57,351 bases of DNA from Blautia sp. (lineage in GTDB: Bacteria > Bacillota > Clostridia > Lachnospirales > Lachnospiraceae), in the NCBI GenBank assembly GCA_017475035.1, contig JAFVGK010000148.1:1-57351 (forward strand). Direction: 5' to 3'. Positions 32,139 to 40,694 of this stretch are shown piece after piece. The translations under genes were made by a program, and so were the position numbers. The notes beneath the pieces were generated by a model. The model was not told the DNA's origin. It did no database searches and saw nothing but the letters and a program-made list of their open reading frames with translations. The stretch's first letter is position 1. Every line of letters starts with the position of its first letter.

Positions 32139-34247
32139 ATGACAGAGAAACACGGAAATCTATCCATAAACAGTGAAAATATTTTTCCGATCATAAAAAA
32201 ATGGCTGTATTCAGATCATGACATTTTCGCCCGCGAAATGATATCCAACGGCTGTGATGCCATCACAAAACTGAAAAAACTGGACGTCATGGGAGAATAC
32301 TCTCTCCCTGAGGGATACAAGCCGGAAATTCACGTGGTCGTAAACCCGGAAGAAAAATACCTGAAATTCATAGACAACGGACTCGGGATGACAGCCGACG
32401 AAGTAGAAGAATATATTACCCAGATCGCATTTTCCGGAGCAACCGAGTTTCTGGAAAAATATAAAGATAAAACTACCGATGACCAGATGATCGGCCATTT
32501 CGGATTAGGCTTTTATTCCGCGTTCATGGTAGCGGATGAGGTCCACATTGATACACTTTCTTATAAAGAAGGCGCACAGAGCGTACACTGGTCCTGCGAC
32601 GGGGGTACGGAATATGAGATGACAGAAGGCAGCCGGCAGCAGATCGGTACAGAGATCACCCTCTTCTTAAACGATGAAAGCCTGGAATTTGCCAATGAAT
32701 ACAGGATGCGGGAAGTCCTTGAGAAATATTGCTCCTTCATGCCCGTATCGATTTATCTGGAAAAAGAAAATGCGCCGCAGGAATATGAAACGATAGACGA
32801 AGCCGACCTGCGCGAAGATGACGTCATCGTAGAACGGATTCACGAAGAAGCCAAGACAGAAGAAAGAACAAAAGAGAACGGAGAAAAAGAAACCGTTGAG
32901 ATTTCTCCCGCAAGAGACAGGGTCAAAATCAACAGACGTCCGGTTTCCATTTCCGATCCGAATCCCCTCTGGACAAAGCATCCCAACGACTGTACGGATG
33001 AAGAATATAAAGAATTTTACCGGAAAGTATTCCTGGATTATAAAGAGCCTCTGTTCTGGATCCATCTGAATATGGATTATCCGTTTAATCTGAAGGGCAT
33101 TTTGTACTTCCCGAAGATTAATACAGAGTATGATACGATTGAAGGCACCATCAAACTCTATAACAATCAGGTATTTATCGCTGATAATATCAAAGAGGTT
33201 ATCCCGGAATTCCTGCTTCTGTTAAAAGGCGTCATTGACTGCCCGGATCTTCCACTGAACGTTTCCCGTTCCGCTTTGCAGAACGATGGATTTGTACAGA
33301 AAATATCCGAGTATATCACAAAGAAGGTAGCGGACAAGCTGACCGGTATGTGCAAGACAGACCGGGAAGCCTATGAGAAATATTGGGATGACATCAGTCC
33401 CTTCATTAAGTACGGCTTTATCAAAGATGAAAAATTCGCGGACAGACTGCATGACTTTATCCTGTTTAAGAACCTGGACGGCAAATACCTCACACTGAAG
33501 GACTGCATCGAGGAGAATCAAAAAGAGGGAGAAAAGACAGAAGAGACAGAAGAAGCTGCCGGGACAGAGACTGCAGAGCAGACGGAAGAAAAAGCAGAAG
33601 GCGCTGAGGAAACAGCTCAGGACGACGCAGCCGGTGAAGACGCCGATAAAAAAGAAAAAACCACCGTTTTCTATGTTACGGATAAGGTTCAGCAAAGTCA
33701 GTACATCAATCTGTTCCGAGAGTCCGGCAAAGATGCCGTTCTTCTGGAGCACACGATCGACACACCGTTTATCAGCCATCTGGAACAAAAGGATGAAAAT
33801 GTACGCTTTATGCGGATTGACGCTGACCTGACGGAGGAACTTCGCAGCGAAGCCGGTACAGATGAAGAAACAAAAACGACCCTTACGGATCTTTTCCGCA
33901 AAGCCCTTGGCAAGGACGATCTTGAGGTTCGTGTAGAAAACCTGAAAAATGAGAAAATAGCTGCCATGCTGACCTTATCCGAGGAAAGCAGACGTATGCA
34001 GGATATGATGAAGATGTATAATATGTACGGCATGGATCCTGGCATGTTCGGCGGCAAAGAGACTCTGGTATTAAATGCAAGCCATCCTCTGGTGCAGGTT
34101 TTGGTAAAGAATAAAGCAGCGGAGAAAGCTTCGCTTGTATGTGAAGAGCTGTATGACCTGGCGAAACTGAGCCACAGACAGCTGACACCGGAAGAAATGA
34201 CCGGTTTTGTCCAAAGAAGCAATGAGATACTGATTTCACTTTTGTAA
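32139..34247 (+). CDS. htpG: Molecular chaperone HtpG (Hsp90)
   Basis: ATP-dependent cytosolic chaperone. The N-terminal GHKL ATPase domain shows ISNGCDAITKL, DNGLGMTADEV and GHFGLGFYSAFMVAD; the middle domain contains NVSRSALQ. Residues about 461-507 form an acidic Glu/Thr/Ala-rich insert, longer than in E. coli HtpG, before VFYVTDKVQQSQYINLF. Length 702. ATG 32139 follows GAAAGGAGTAG. It is preceded by a CIRCE operator, so HrcA regulation is likely; B. subtilis htpG, by contrast, is not known as a CIRCE gene. Confidence 0.97.
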   Translation: MTEKHGNLSINSENIFPIIKKWLYSDHDIFAREMISNGCDAITKLKKLDVMGEYSLPEGYKPEIHVVVNPEEKYLKFIDNGLGMTADEVEEYITQIAFSGATEFLEKYKDKTTDDQMIGHFGLGFYSAFMVADEVHIDTLSYKEGAQSVHWSCDGGTEYEMTEGSRQQIGTEITLFLNDESLEFANEYRMREVLEKYCSFMPVSIYLEKENAPQEYETIDEADLREDDVIVERIHEEAKTEERTKENGEKETVEISPARDRVKINRRPVSISDPNPLWTKHPNDCTDEEYKEFYRKVFLDYKEPLFWIHLNMDYPFNLKGILYFPKINTEYDTIEGTIKLYNNQVFIADNIKEVIPEFLLLLKGVIDCPDLPLNVSRSALQNDGFVQKISEYITKKVADKLTGMCKTDREAYEKYWDDISPFIKYGFIKDEKFADRLHDFILFKNLDGKYLTLKDCIEENQKEGEKTEETEEAAGTETAEQTEEKAEGAEETAQDDAAGEDADKKEKTTVFYVTDKVQQSQYINLFRESGKDAVLLEHTIDTPFISHLEQKDENVRFMRIDADLTEELRSEAGTDEETKTTLTDLFRKALGKDDLEVRVENLKNEKIAAMLTLSEESRRMQDMMKMYNMYGMDPGMFGGKETLVLNASHPLVQVLVKNKAAEKASLVCEELYDLAKLSHRQLTPEEMTGFVQRSNEILISLL

Positions 34248-34473
34248 TGAGCATGCTTACGGCTTCTGCCGATTCAGATTTTTGCAGCATAATAACTGAT
34301 TTTCTATATACGCGGTCACTAAAAATTTATACTCGATAACATAAATGTCTGCCAATATGATCAGAACGTCCGATGTGTTCAAAATGAAACGGCAGTTCAT
34401 TGCGTTCATGAGTTGGAATGCCTCACGTTTAAGCCGCGGTATATACAAGAGGCGTAGGACACTGCACAGGAAA

Positions 34474-34511
34474 GCGGGTATCAGGGAACAGCCTAATACC
34501 TGCTTTTTTTT
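34474..34511 (+). terminator. Rho-independent terminator downstream of htpG
   Basis: GCGGGTAT (34474-34481) pairs with ATACCTGC (34496-34503), followed by eight T residues. It sits about 230 bases after the htpG stop. The rest of 34248-34801 holds no credible gene: only a GTCACC/GGTGAC hairpin (34535-34550) and the R5 element. Confidence 0.75.
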
Positions 34512-34651
34512 CACAGAGCTGTCCAAAGGGAGCTGTCACCTGCCGGTGACGGACGACGCCGCGCTTTTCTCTATAGGTATATTTTTACGATGTTGGGAGC
34601 AATCGGAAAATAAGGATAGCAGCGAAAATAAACGGAACAAGTCTTACAGGA

Positions 34652-34731
34652 TAAATCACTGTAGGCGAGGCGGAGGAGGAAGCCGATGCGGGCATCGACG
34701 ACCGACGACAACGAAGCATACAGTGATTTAG
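34652..34731. repeat. R5 palindromic element
   Basis: Perfect 11-bp arms AAATCACTGTA (34652-34662) and TACAGTGATTT (about 34719-34729) enclose a GC-rich, purine-rich core with a GATGC/GCATC hairpin. Part of the core (GCATCG...GACAACGAAGCAT) resembles the segment before purD at 48304-48333. Confidence 0.5.
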
Positions 34732-34801
34732 ACGAGAGAGTTGATCCATTTATTTACGTGGCAATCCTGAATAAGGGGAAAGAATATAAAGGAGGCAAGG
34801 T

Positions 34802-35152
34802 ATGGAAGAAATAGATTCTTACAGCGCGTCAGAGGCATGCGGCCAGATGCTGGCGCATATGGGACTGAGCAGTAAATACGAAGGATATCGATGCGTGCTG
34901 ATCATAGTTCAATTCTTTGAAGACCATAAGGAAAGCAGATGGGATGTGAAAATCACGAAGGATCTGTATCCGATGGCAGGCAGGCTTGTCAAGAAAAGCG
35001 CAAATGCCGTAGAACATAGTATACGTGTCGCGATCAGAGTATGCTGGAAAACAAACCCGGAGGCTGTGTGCGATCTGATCAGGAGAAAAACGGACCGACA
35101 GCCTACAAATGCAGAGTTTATTTCTCATCTGCTGGAGCAGGTGCTGCATTAA
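34802..35152 (+). CDS. Stand-alone Spo0A C-terminal (DNA-binding) domain protein
   Basis: The 116 residues align along almost their whole length with the Spo0A effector domain. MGLSSKYEGYRCVLIIVQFF matches the domain's first helices. LYPMAGRLVKKSANAVEHSIRVAI matches the recognition region, where Spo0A has LYPxIAxxYxTTxSRVERAIRxAI. The segment RQPTNAEFISHLLEQVL matches KPTNSEFIAMVADKLR. There is no receiver domain, so no phosphorylation site. ATG 34802 follows AAAGGAGG. Spo0A binds 0A boxes and controls sporulation entry; this protein could compete for or modulate such sites. Homology is by eye; function is inferred. Confidence 0.85.
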   Translation: MEEIDSYSASEACGQMLAHMGLSSKYEGYRCVLIIVQFFEDHKESRWDVKITKDLYPMAGRLVKKSANAVEHSIRVAIRVCWKTNPEAVCDLIRRKTDRQPTNAEFISHLLEQVLH

Positions 35153-35208
35153 AGCGGCCTGACACACTCATTTACCCCGACTGGCTTCTTAAAATTTCAT
35201 TTCATCCC

Positions 35209-35261
35209 TTTTCAAACCTATAATAGTATGATAAAATGAAACATAGTATTCAATACTATGT
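35209..35261 (+). promoter_or_regulatory. Promoter and perfect operator-like palindrome upstream of degV
   Basis: TTTTCA (35209-35214), 17 bases, TAAAAT (35232-35237); a second -10-like TATAAT lies at 35219-35224. Immediately downstream is a perfect 21-bp palindrome, ACATAGTATT-C-AATACTATGT (35241-35261), placed where a repressor would block initiation. Confidence 0.6.
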
Positions 35262-35368
35262 GATGCATTACAACAGCCTTATTATACATTGGCGGTATGA
35301 TGGATTGGCTTTGGATGAATCAAACCCTTGCTTTTTGCGGAAAAACAGAACTTGACGGAGGGGAAGAT

Positions 35369-36208
35369 ATGAGCTTTAAGATTGCTATAGACAGCTGCGG
35401 AGAATTACTTGAGGAGTGGAAGAACGACGCGAGATATGTTTCTGTACCGCTGACCCTGATGGTAGACGGTTATACCATTGTAGACGACGAGACCTTTGAT
35501 CAGGCGGATTTTCTGCGTCGGGTTGCCGAAAGCCCGGAGTGCCCCAGATCAGCCTGCCCTTCTCCGGAGAGTTACATGAAAGCCTTCGAAGGAAATGCGG
35601 ATCATCTGTATGGGGTGACGCTTTCCGCAGAGCTGAGCGGATCTTACAACAGCGCCATGACAGCCCGGAATATGCTTTTGGAAACAGAACCGAAGCGTAA
35701 GATTCATATTTTTAATTCCCGTTCCGCTTCGATCGGCGAGACCCTGATCGGAATGAAGATTACGGAATGTGAAGAAGCGGGGATGTCGTTTGAAAAAGTC
35801 GTGTCCACTGTGGAGAAATATATAGACAGCCAGATTACATACTTTGTATTGGAATCGTTGGAATCCTTAAGAAAAAACGGGAGACTGAGCCGTGTCAAAG
35901 CCTTTGTCGCAACCGCACTGAAAATCAAGCCGGTGATGCAGTCTACCCCTGAGGGAAACATCTGCCAGATTGATCAGGCACGAGGGATCAACAAAGCCCT
36001 GGAACGGATGATTGACCATATTGCGGAAAACACGAAGGATCCCAGAAACAAAATCCTCGCCATTTCACATTGCAACTGTAAAGAACGTGCGTCAGCTTTG
36101 CTTGGGAAAATAAAAGAGCGGCTTTCGCCGGCGAAAATTATCCTTTTGGATACGGCAGGTGTCAGCAGTCTTTACGCCAGCGATGGAGGAATCATTGTCG
36201 TCGTATAA
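35369..36208 (+). CDS. DegV family fatty-acid-binding protein
   Basis: DegV/FakB-type protein that binds a fatty acid; FakB members present it to the kinase FakA. The visible family pattern includes IAIDSCGEL at the N-terminus, SACPSPESYMKAFEG near 70, the lipid-binding loop TLSAELSGSYNSAMTAR near 92, and SLRKNGRLSRVKAFVATALKIKPVM near 168. Length 279. ATG 35369 follows GGAGGGG; upstream in-frame starts lack such a site. No fakA is seen nearby. A palindromic operator candidate lies at 35241-35261. Confidence 0.93.
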   Translation: MSFKIAIDSCGELLEEWKNDARYVSVPLTLMVDGYTIVDDETFDQADFLRRVAESPECPRSACPSPESYMKAFEGNADHLYGVTLSAELSGSYNSAMTARNMLLETEPKRKIHIFNSRSASIGETLIGMKITECEEAGMSFEKVVSTVEKYIDSQITYFVLESLESLRKNGRLSRVKAFVATALKIKPVMQSTPEGNICQIDQARGINKALERMIDHIAENTKDPRNKILAISHCNCKERASALLGKIKERLSPAKIILLDTAGVSSLYASDGGIIVVV

Positions 36209-36251
36209 GGAACAATCCGTAAATAATGCCATGTTTTTACAGACCACCTCT

Positions 36252-36279
36252 TTGCAAACGCGGTTTTTTGTGGTAAAAT
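36252..36279 (+). promoter_or_regulatory. Promoter upstream of the R1 pair and 81-residue gene
   Basis: TTGCAA (36252-36257), 16 bases, TAAAAT (36274-36279) preceded by TGG as extended -10. It resembles the promoter at 21131, which also feeds a tandem R1 pair. Confidence 0.5.
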
Positions 36280-36338
36280 GCTCTCCGAACGCATCCGGAA
36301 GACTCAAACCTTTGTTGATGCAATCAGATATTCAGTAA

Positions 36339-36424
36339 AGAGACCGGTTTTATATTCGGCGGGCCAGGGCTGCCGAAGCGTCATCCGTAAATGATATGTC
36401 AGTATAAAACCGTGTTTTAAGAGG
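36339..36424 (+). repeat. R1 repeat, copy C', first of a tandem pair
   Basis: Diverged copy with TATTCGGC, CTGCCGAAG, CGTCATCCG and the alternative tail TATGTCAGTATAAAAC ending in TTTTAAGAGGAGA. The same alternative tail occurs at 54871 and, in part, at 46512. The preceding TTTGTTGATGCAATCA resembles the right side of the R3 copy before uvrA. Confidence 0.65.
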
Positions 36425-36520
36425 AGACTGATTCTGTCATCGGCAGTCCAACTGCCAAAGCAGCAAAGTCGTCATCCGAAAACATTGAGTCAACGTACAA
36501 TATTTCGTTCTGAGAGGAGA
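36421..36520 (+). repeat. R1 repeat, copy C, upstream of the 81-residue gene
   Basis: GAGGAGACTGATTCTGTC, CAACTGCC, CGTCATCCG, CATTGAGTCAACGTACA and final TGAGAGGAGA, which is the ribosome-binding site. Its long-range arms are partly decayed (GTCATCGG and CCGAAAAC). Confidence 0.85.
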
Positions 36521-36527
36521 AAATGCA

Positions 36528-36773
36528 ATGAGTCAGAAAAAGGTAGATGCTTATAAGCAGGAAAAGGCGAATCGTGAAAAGATAATGAAAAAGGAAAAAG
36601 CAATCCTGCGTCTGGAAAAGTGTATTGCCGCGGTTATCTGCGCTGCTGTTATATGCTGGGTAGGATTTTCGATTTACGATAAAACCGTTTCCGAGCCGGT
36701 CGAAGAGAAACAGGATACACAGATCGATACTACGGCACTCGATGATTATCTTAATGGATTAAACGCTGAATGA
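36528..36773 (+). CDS. Small single-pass membrane protein
   Basis: 81 residues: a Lys/Glu-rich coiled-coil-like N-terminus (1-30), one TM helix (about 31-52, IAAVICAAVICWVGFSIYD) and an acidic extracytoplasmic tail (about 55-81). No family recognised. It is credible as a gene because a strong GAGAGGAGA precedes ATG 36528 and a good terminator follows. The ribosome-binding site belongs to an R1 repeat. An upstream ATG at 36523 would give only a two-residue peptide. Confidence 0.75.
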   Translation: MSQKKVDAYKQEKANREKIMKKEKAILRLEKCIAAVICAAVICWVGFSIYDKTVSEPVEEKQDTQIDTTALDDYLNGLNAE

Positions 36774-36804
36774 TCTGTTTCCGTGAATGAGAAAAGTCAA
36801 TGAA

Positions 36805-36846
36805 GAAAAAAGGCCTGCCTTAATTGAAAAAGGCAGGCCTTTTTAT
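36805..36846 (+). terminator. Rho-independent terminator after the 81-residue gene
   Basis: AAAAAAGGCCTGCC pairs with GGCAGGCCTTTTT, loop about 12 bases, T-run at the end. A-rich left flank makes it potentially bidirectional. Confidence 0.9.
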
Positions 36847-36910
36847 GACAGGGCAGCCGTCAGGAAATAAGGCACCTGGCGGCGGCTCTCTCTGTCCTGC
36901 TGCCGGAAAA

Positions 36911-36949
36911 GAAGCCGGCGAATCTCCCTCAAAGGAAGATGCCGGCTTC
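36911..36949 (-). terminator. Second downstream hairpin for csp transcripts
   Basis: GAAGCCGGC (36911-36919) and GCCGGCTTC (36941-36949) pair perfectly. On the minus strand the stem is followed by TTTTCC, so it may back up the terminator at 36967. Confidence 0.5.
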
Positions 36950-36966
36950 GCACTCATGATATAATC

Positions 36967-37010
36967 GAAAAATAATCCCCCAGATGAGATTCATGCTGGG
37001 GGATTTTTAT
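36967..37010 (-). terminator. Terminator downstream of csp
   Basis: AATCCCCCAG (36974-36983) and CTGGGGGATT (36996-37005) form a 10-bp stem with T-rich sequence on both sides; on the minus strand it lies 27 bases beyond the csp stop codon. Confidence 0.85.
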
Positions 37011-37036
37011 CTGCTTTGGATAAAGGATCAGCGAAA

Positions 37037-37237
37037 TCACAGCTTAGTGACATTTGCTGCCTGCAAACCGCGAGCACCCTCGGTAAGATCGTAAGAGACG
37101 GCCTGACCTTCGTCGAGAGACTTGAATCCTTCACCATTGATTGCGGAAAAATGAACGAAAACTTCCTTGCCGTCATCGCCAGAGATGAAGCCGTATCCTT
37201 TTTCAGCGTTGAACCATTTTACGTGCCCTGTGTTCAT
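37037..37237 (-). CDS. Cold-shock protein (CspA family)
   Basis: 66-residue single OB-fold RNA chaperone. RNP1 KGYGFI and RNP2 VFVHF are intact, and the N-terminal [15 protein letters not shown] is typical. ATG 37237 has GGAGGTATGC upstream on the minus strand. A perfect consensus promoter gives a 5' leader of roughly 105 nt, long enough for the leader control known for csp genes. It faces away from pyrC. Confidence 0.97.
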   Translation of the reverse strand: MNTGHVKWFNAEKGYGFISGDDGKEVFVHFSAINGEGFKSLDEGQAVSYDLTEGARGLQAANVTKL

Positions 37238-37349
37238 GTTGCATACCTCCGTAATAGATATAAGTTAAAAGCAGAAAAGCGGGATTAAAAACACTGTTGA
37301 TTCGAAAAATGATACCAGCTTTTAGTGCGTAAGAATCCCATGCTCATAA

Positions 37350-37391
37350 ATTATATGTCGCTCGACTCAAAATGTCAAGGTGAACTTGACA
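37350..37391 (-). promoter_or_regulatory. Consensus promoter of csp with overlapping inverted repeat
   Basis: On the minus strand, TTGACA (37378-37373), exactly 17 bases, TATAAT (37355-37350): a perfect housekeeping promoter. The -35 is part of an inverted repeat TGTCAAG-N5-CTTGACA (37373-37391). The rest of 37262-37550 holds no gene; a weak TACAAT (37526-37531) may serve pyrC. Confidence 0.8.
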
Positions 37392-37550
37392 GAATAGAGA
37401 ATAAACATTACACATAAGTAGTTTATGGTTAAATGTCTGACAACGCTTGAGTCAAAAAGAATAGAATACTCTCGACGGACTGAAGATAATTTGCTTTAGG
37501 TCTTTTATTTACAAATATTTTCGTGTACAATATAGGATGATTCAGGCGAC

Positions 37551-38855
37551 ATGTTGGAGGATATGAGATTGGGCATTTTGATTAAAGCCGGCAGGCTGGT
37601 ACGGCCCGGAAAGACGGATCAGCCTTTGGCGGATATTTATATAGAAGGCGGCAGGATCAGCCGTATCGCAGCCGGAATGGTGCCTGCGGCAGGAGATCAG
37701 GTGATTCACGCACAGGGAAAAATGGTTCTTCCCGGACTGGTGGATTTACATGTACATATGAGAGATCCCGGACAGACGCACAAAGAGGATCTGGCAACAG
37801 GCCTTATGGCGGCTGCCGCCGGCGGCGTTACTACGGTGGTGGCGATGCCGAACACCACTCCGGTGGTTGACTGCCCGGAAATTGCGGCAGATATCATGGA
37901 GCGGGCAAAAAAAGAAGGAAAAGCCCGTTTATACCAGGCAGGAGCCATGACGATGCGGGAAGAAGGGAAAGAACTTGCCGATATCGAAGGTATGGCCAGG
38001 GCAGGCGTGAGAGTGCTTTCGGAGGACGGGAAATCCGTTATGAATGCAGCCTTATGCCGGGACGCGTTTCGCCTGGCGGCAAGCTTAAAGCTTCCGATTT
38101 TTGATCATTGTGAGGATCTGACTCTGCGGGGAAACGGCTGCATGAATGATGATGAAAATGCGGTTCGCTTAGGGCTGCCCGGTATTTCCAACAGTGTTGA
38201 GGACACGATCACAGCCAGAGATATTCTTCTGGCACTGGAGACCGGAGCGCGTCTGCATCTTTGCCATGTATCTACCAGAGGCGTTGTCAGCATGCTGCGG
38301 TATCTGCAAAGCCTCGGGATCACACAGATCACGGCTGAAGCCTGTCCGCATCATTTTATTCTGAGCTCGGATGATATACCGGGAGATGATCCGGATTATA
38401 AAATGAATCCGCCTCTGCGGTCAGCCAAAGATACGGAAGCGATCCGCCAGGGCATTATAGATGGCGTGATCAGCGTGATCAGTACGGATCACGCGCCGCA
38501 TGCCCCATGGGAAAAAAGCGGTTCGATGCGCGACGCGGCCTTTGGCATCATCGGGCTGGAGACAAGCCTTGCTTTATCTTATACCACACTGGTAGAAACC
38601 GGCAGTCTGACAATCAACCAGCTGGCAGAGCGTATGAGCTTCAGGCCGGCGCAGATTTTGGGAATCGAGGAAAGAGATCTGAGAGAAGGCTGCCCGGCAG
38701 ACGTGATCGTAGTCGATTTTTCCGAAGAATATCAGATTGACCGCGGCAGCTTCTTCTCGAAAGCGCGGAATACGCCTTTCCATGGCAGGAAAGTAAAAGG
38801 AAAAGTGCACTATACCATCTGCGGCGGAAAGATCGTGTATGAGGCAGGCCGCTGA
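37551..38855 (+). CDS. pyrC: Dihydroorotase
   Basis: Zinc amidohydrolase that cyclises carbamoyl aspartate to dihydroorotate in pyrimidine synthesis. The metal-binding HVHMRDPG lies near 66-73, with DHCED, LCHVSTRG, ACPHHF and STDHAPH following in order, as in class I dihydroorotases. Length up to 434. The outermost ATG is given; GGAGG at 37556-37560 lies inside it and better suits TTG 37569, so the true protein may be four to six residues shorter. It leads pyrC-F-K-D-E. pyrB and carAB are absent. Confidence 0.95.
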   Translation: MLEDMRLGILIKAGRLVRPGKTDQPLADIYIEGGRISRIAAGMVPAAGDQVIHAQGKMVLPGLVDLHVHMRDPGQTHKEDLATGLMAAAAGGVTTVVAMPNTTPVVDCPEIAADIMERAKKEGKARLYQAGAMTMREEGKELADIEGMARAGVRVLSEDGKSVMNAALCRDAFRLAASLKLPIFDHCEDLTLRGNGCMNDDENAVRLGLPGISNSVEDTITARDILLALETGARLHLCHVSTRGVVSMLRYLQSLGITQITAEACPHHFILSSDDIPGDDPDYKMNPPLRSAKDTEAIRQGIIDGVISVISTDHAPHAPWEKSGSMRDAAFGIIGLETSLALSYTTLVETGSLTINQLAERMSFRPAQILGIEERDLREGCPADVIVVDFSEEYQIDRGSFFSKARNTPFHGRKVKGKVHYTICGGKIVYEAGR

Positions 38856-38997
38856 CTGCATATATTACTGTGAAAAAAGGTATTCTGACCACATGTATAC
38901 GGATACCGGCAGGTTACAAAGAAGAGACCTTTATGTAGTACTGTATGATTGGCGGAATATTAAGATATGATTCTGGTGACAAAGGGAGACAGACTTT

Positions 38998-39921
38998 ATG
39001 ATAGACCGATTGGCTGAAAAGATCAGGGAAAAAAACGCTCCGGTTGTGGTGGGGCTGGATCCGATGCCGGCTTATCTGCCGCCTCAGCTTTTGCGGGAAG
39101 CGGTAAAAGAGCACGGCGAGACCCTTAAAGCAGCCGGCGAAGCCATTTATGCATATAATTGCGGACTGATCGATGCGGTACACGATCTGGTTCCGGCTGT
39201 AAAACCGCAGATCGCCATGTACGAGCAGTATGGACTTCCGGGCATCGAAGCTTTTCAAAAGACAATTGCGTACGCGCATAAAAAGGAAATGCTGGTGATC
39301 GGGGACGTCAAGCGCGGGGATATCGGATCGACCTCGAAAGCCTATGCGGCGGCTCATCTCGGGAAGATTGCGGTTGGAGAAAAAACTTTCTGTCCTTTCG
39401 ATGAAGATTTTGCCACGGTAAATCCTTATCTTGGATCGGATGGCGTTTTACCTTTTGTGGACATGTGCAATGAGGAAAAAAAGGGAATTTTTGTTCTCGT
39501 AAAAACATCAAATCCTTCCAGCGGAGAGTTTCAGGACAGGATTGCTGACGGGCGTCCCATGTACGAGTGGGTGGCGGAAAAGGTTGCCGCTTGGGGAGAG
39601 ACTGCCATGGGGCACGGCTTCAGCCGTGTCGGCGCCGTAGCAGGCGCTACCTATCCGGAAATGGGGGTAAGGCTTCGTGCCCTTATGCCGAAAGCGATGA
39701 TTCTGGTGCCGGGGTACGGAGCGCAGGGCGGCACGGCAAAGGATCTGGCAGGTTTCTTTACAAAAGACGGAGAAGGCGCGATTGTGAATTCTTCCCGAGG
39801 CATCATTGCGGCATATAAGCAGGAAAAATACGCCTCATATGGAGCGGAAGGATATGCCGAAGCCGCCAGAGCCGCGGTATCAGATATGCTTGCTGATATT
39901 CGCGGGGTGCTTGGAGGATGA
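38998..39921 (+). CDS. pyrF: Orotidine 5'-phosphate decarboxylase (long type)
   Basis: Decarboxylates OMP to UMP, the last step of the pathway. The catalytic DVKRGDIGST lies near 102-111 and the phosphate-binding loop region VPGYGAQGGT near 238-247. At 307 residues it belongs to the longer subfamily rather than the 230-residue B. subtilis type. ATG 38998 follows AAAGGGAG. It overlaps pyrK by four bases (ATGA). Confidence 0.96.
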   Translation: MIDRLAEKIREKNAPVVVGLDPMPAYLPPQLLREAVKEHGETLKAAGEAIYAYNCGLIDAVHDLVPAVKPQIAMYEQYGLPGIEAFQKTIAYAHKKEMLVIGDVKRGDIGSTSKAYAAAHLGKIAVGEKTFCPFDEDFATVNPYLGSDGVLPFVDMCNEEKKGIFVLVKTSNPSSGEFQDRIADGRPMYEWVAEKVAAWGETAMGHGFSRVGAVAGATYPEMGVRLRALMPKAMILVPGYGAQGGTAKDLAGFFTKDGEGAIVNSSRGIIAAYKQEKYASYGAEGYAEAARAAVSDMLADIRGVLGG

Positions 39922-40694
39922 TCATGAAGAAATGGGAGAAAGGCAGGATCCTTTCCCAGACATCCCTGGCGGAAGGCATCCTGAGCCTTTGGATCAAGGC
40001 CGGGCAGATTGCGGCGGAAGCGGTTCCCGGACAGTTTGTGAATGTGTACAGCCGGGATAAAAGCCGTTTGCTGCCCAGACCGATCAGCCTGTGCCGGATA
40101 GACAAAGAGAACGGAAGGATACGACTGGTATACCGTATAGCCGGAGCGGGGACGACGGAATTTTCGCAGCTGAGAGAAGGGGATGAGCTGGATCTTCTGG
40201 GACCGTTAGGCAACGGTTTTCCTATGGATCAGGCAAGAGGAAAGAAAGTGATCCTGATCGGAGGCGGAATCGGAATCCCTCCGCTTTTGCAGACTGCCAT
40301 GGAAGCAGACGGGGAATGCCGGATTGTGTTAGGCTACCGGGATAAGACCTTCCTGGCTGATGAGTTTTTACCTTATGGGAAGGTTTTTCTTGCAACCGAG
40401 GATGGACGGACAGGAACAAAGGGCACCGTTGTGGATGCCATAAAACGGCAGAAGGTGGAAGGAGATCTGATTTTTGCCTGCGGCCCGGCTCCGATGCTTC
40501 GGGCTGTCGCGGCTTACGCGGAAGAAAAAGACCTGTGCTGTTATGTGTCAATGGAAGAACGGATGGCATGCGGCGTCGGCGCGTGTCTTGGCTGTATCTG
40601 CAAAAGCACGGAGGCGGATGAACATTTTGGCGTATGTTCAAAACGGGTCTGTGCAGACGGTCCGGTTTTCCTTTCCACGGAGGTGGTAATATGA
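39918..40694 (+). CDS. pyrK: Dihydroorotate dehydrogenase electron-transfer subunit
   Basis: FAD and 2Fe-2S subunit that passes electrons from PyrD to NAD+ in class 1B dihydroorotate dehydrogenase. Flavin-binding RPISLCR near 54-60, the NAD-side GGGIGIPPLL near 115 and the iron-sulfur Cys set CGVGACLGC...CSKRVC in the last 50 residues are visible. Length 258. It overlaps pyrF at its start and pyrD by four bases at its end, so the three are translationally coupled. Confidence 0.96.
   Translation: MIMKKWEKGRILSQTSLAEGILSLWIKAGQIAAEAVPGQFVNVYSRDKSRLLPRPISLCRIDKENGRIRLVYRIAGAGTTEFSQLREGDELDLLGPLGNGFPMDQARGKKVILIGGGIGIPPLLQTAMEADGECRIVLGYRDKTFLADEFLPYGKVFLATEDGRTGTKGTVVDAIKRQKVEGDLIFACGPAPMLRAVAAYAEEKDLCCYVSMEERMACGVGACLGCICKSTEADEHFGVCSKRVCADGPVFLSTEVVI

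Noticed and set aside
31885-32142. 85-codon frame upstream of htpG
   Set aside because: It runs through the CIRCE operator and htpG promoter and has no credible start signal.
34345-34731. Open frame of 128 codons between htpG and the Spo0A-domain gene
   Set aside because: It crosses the htpG terminator and the R5 palindrome, has Arg/Cys-rich nonsense composition and no Shine-Dalgarno.
37016-37288. Plus-strand frame of 90 codons over csp
   Set aside because: Antisense shadow of the cold-shock gene, which has intact RNP motifs, promoter and terminator on the minus strand.
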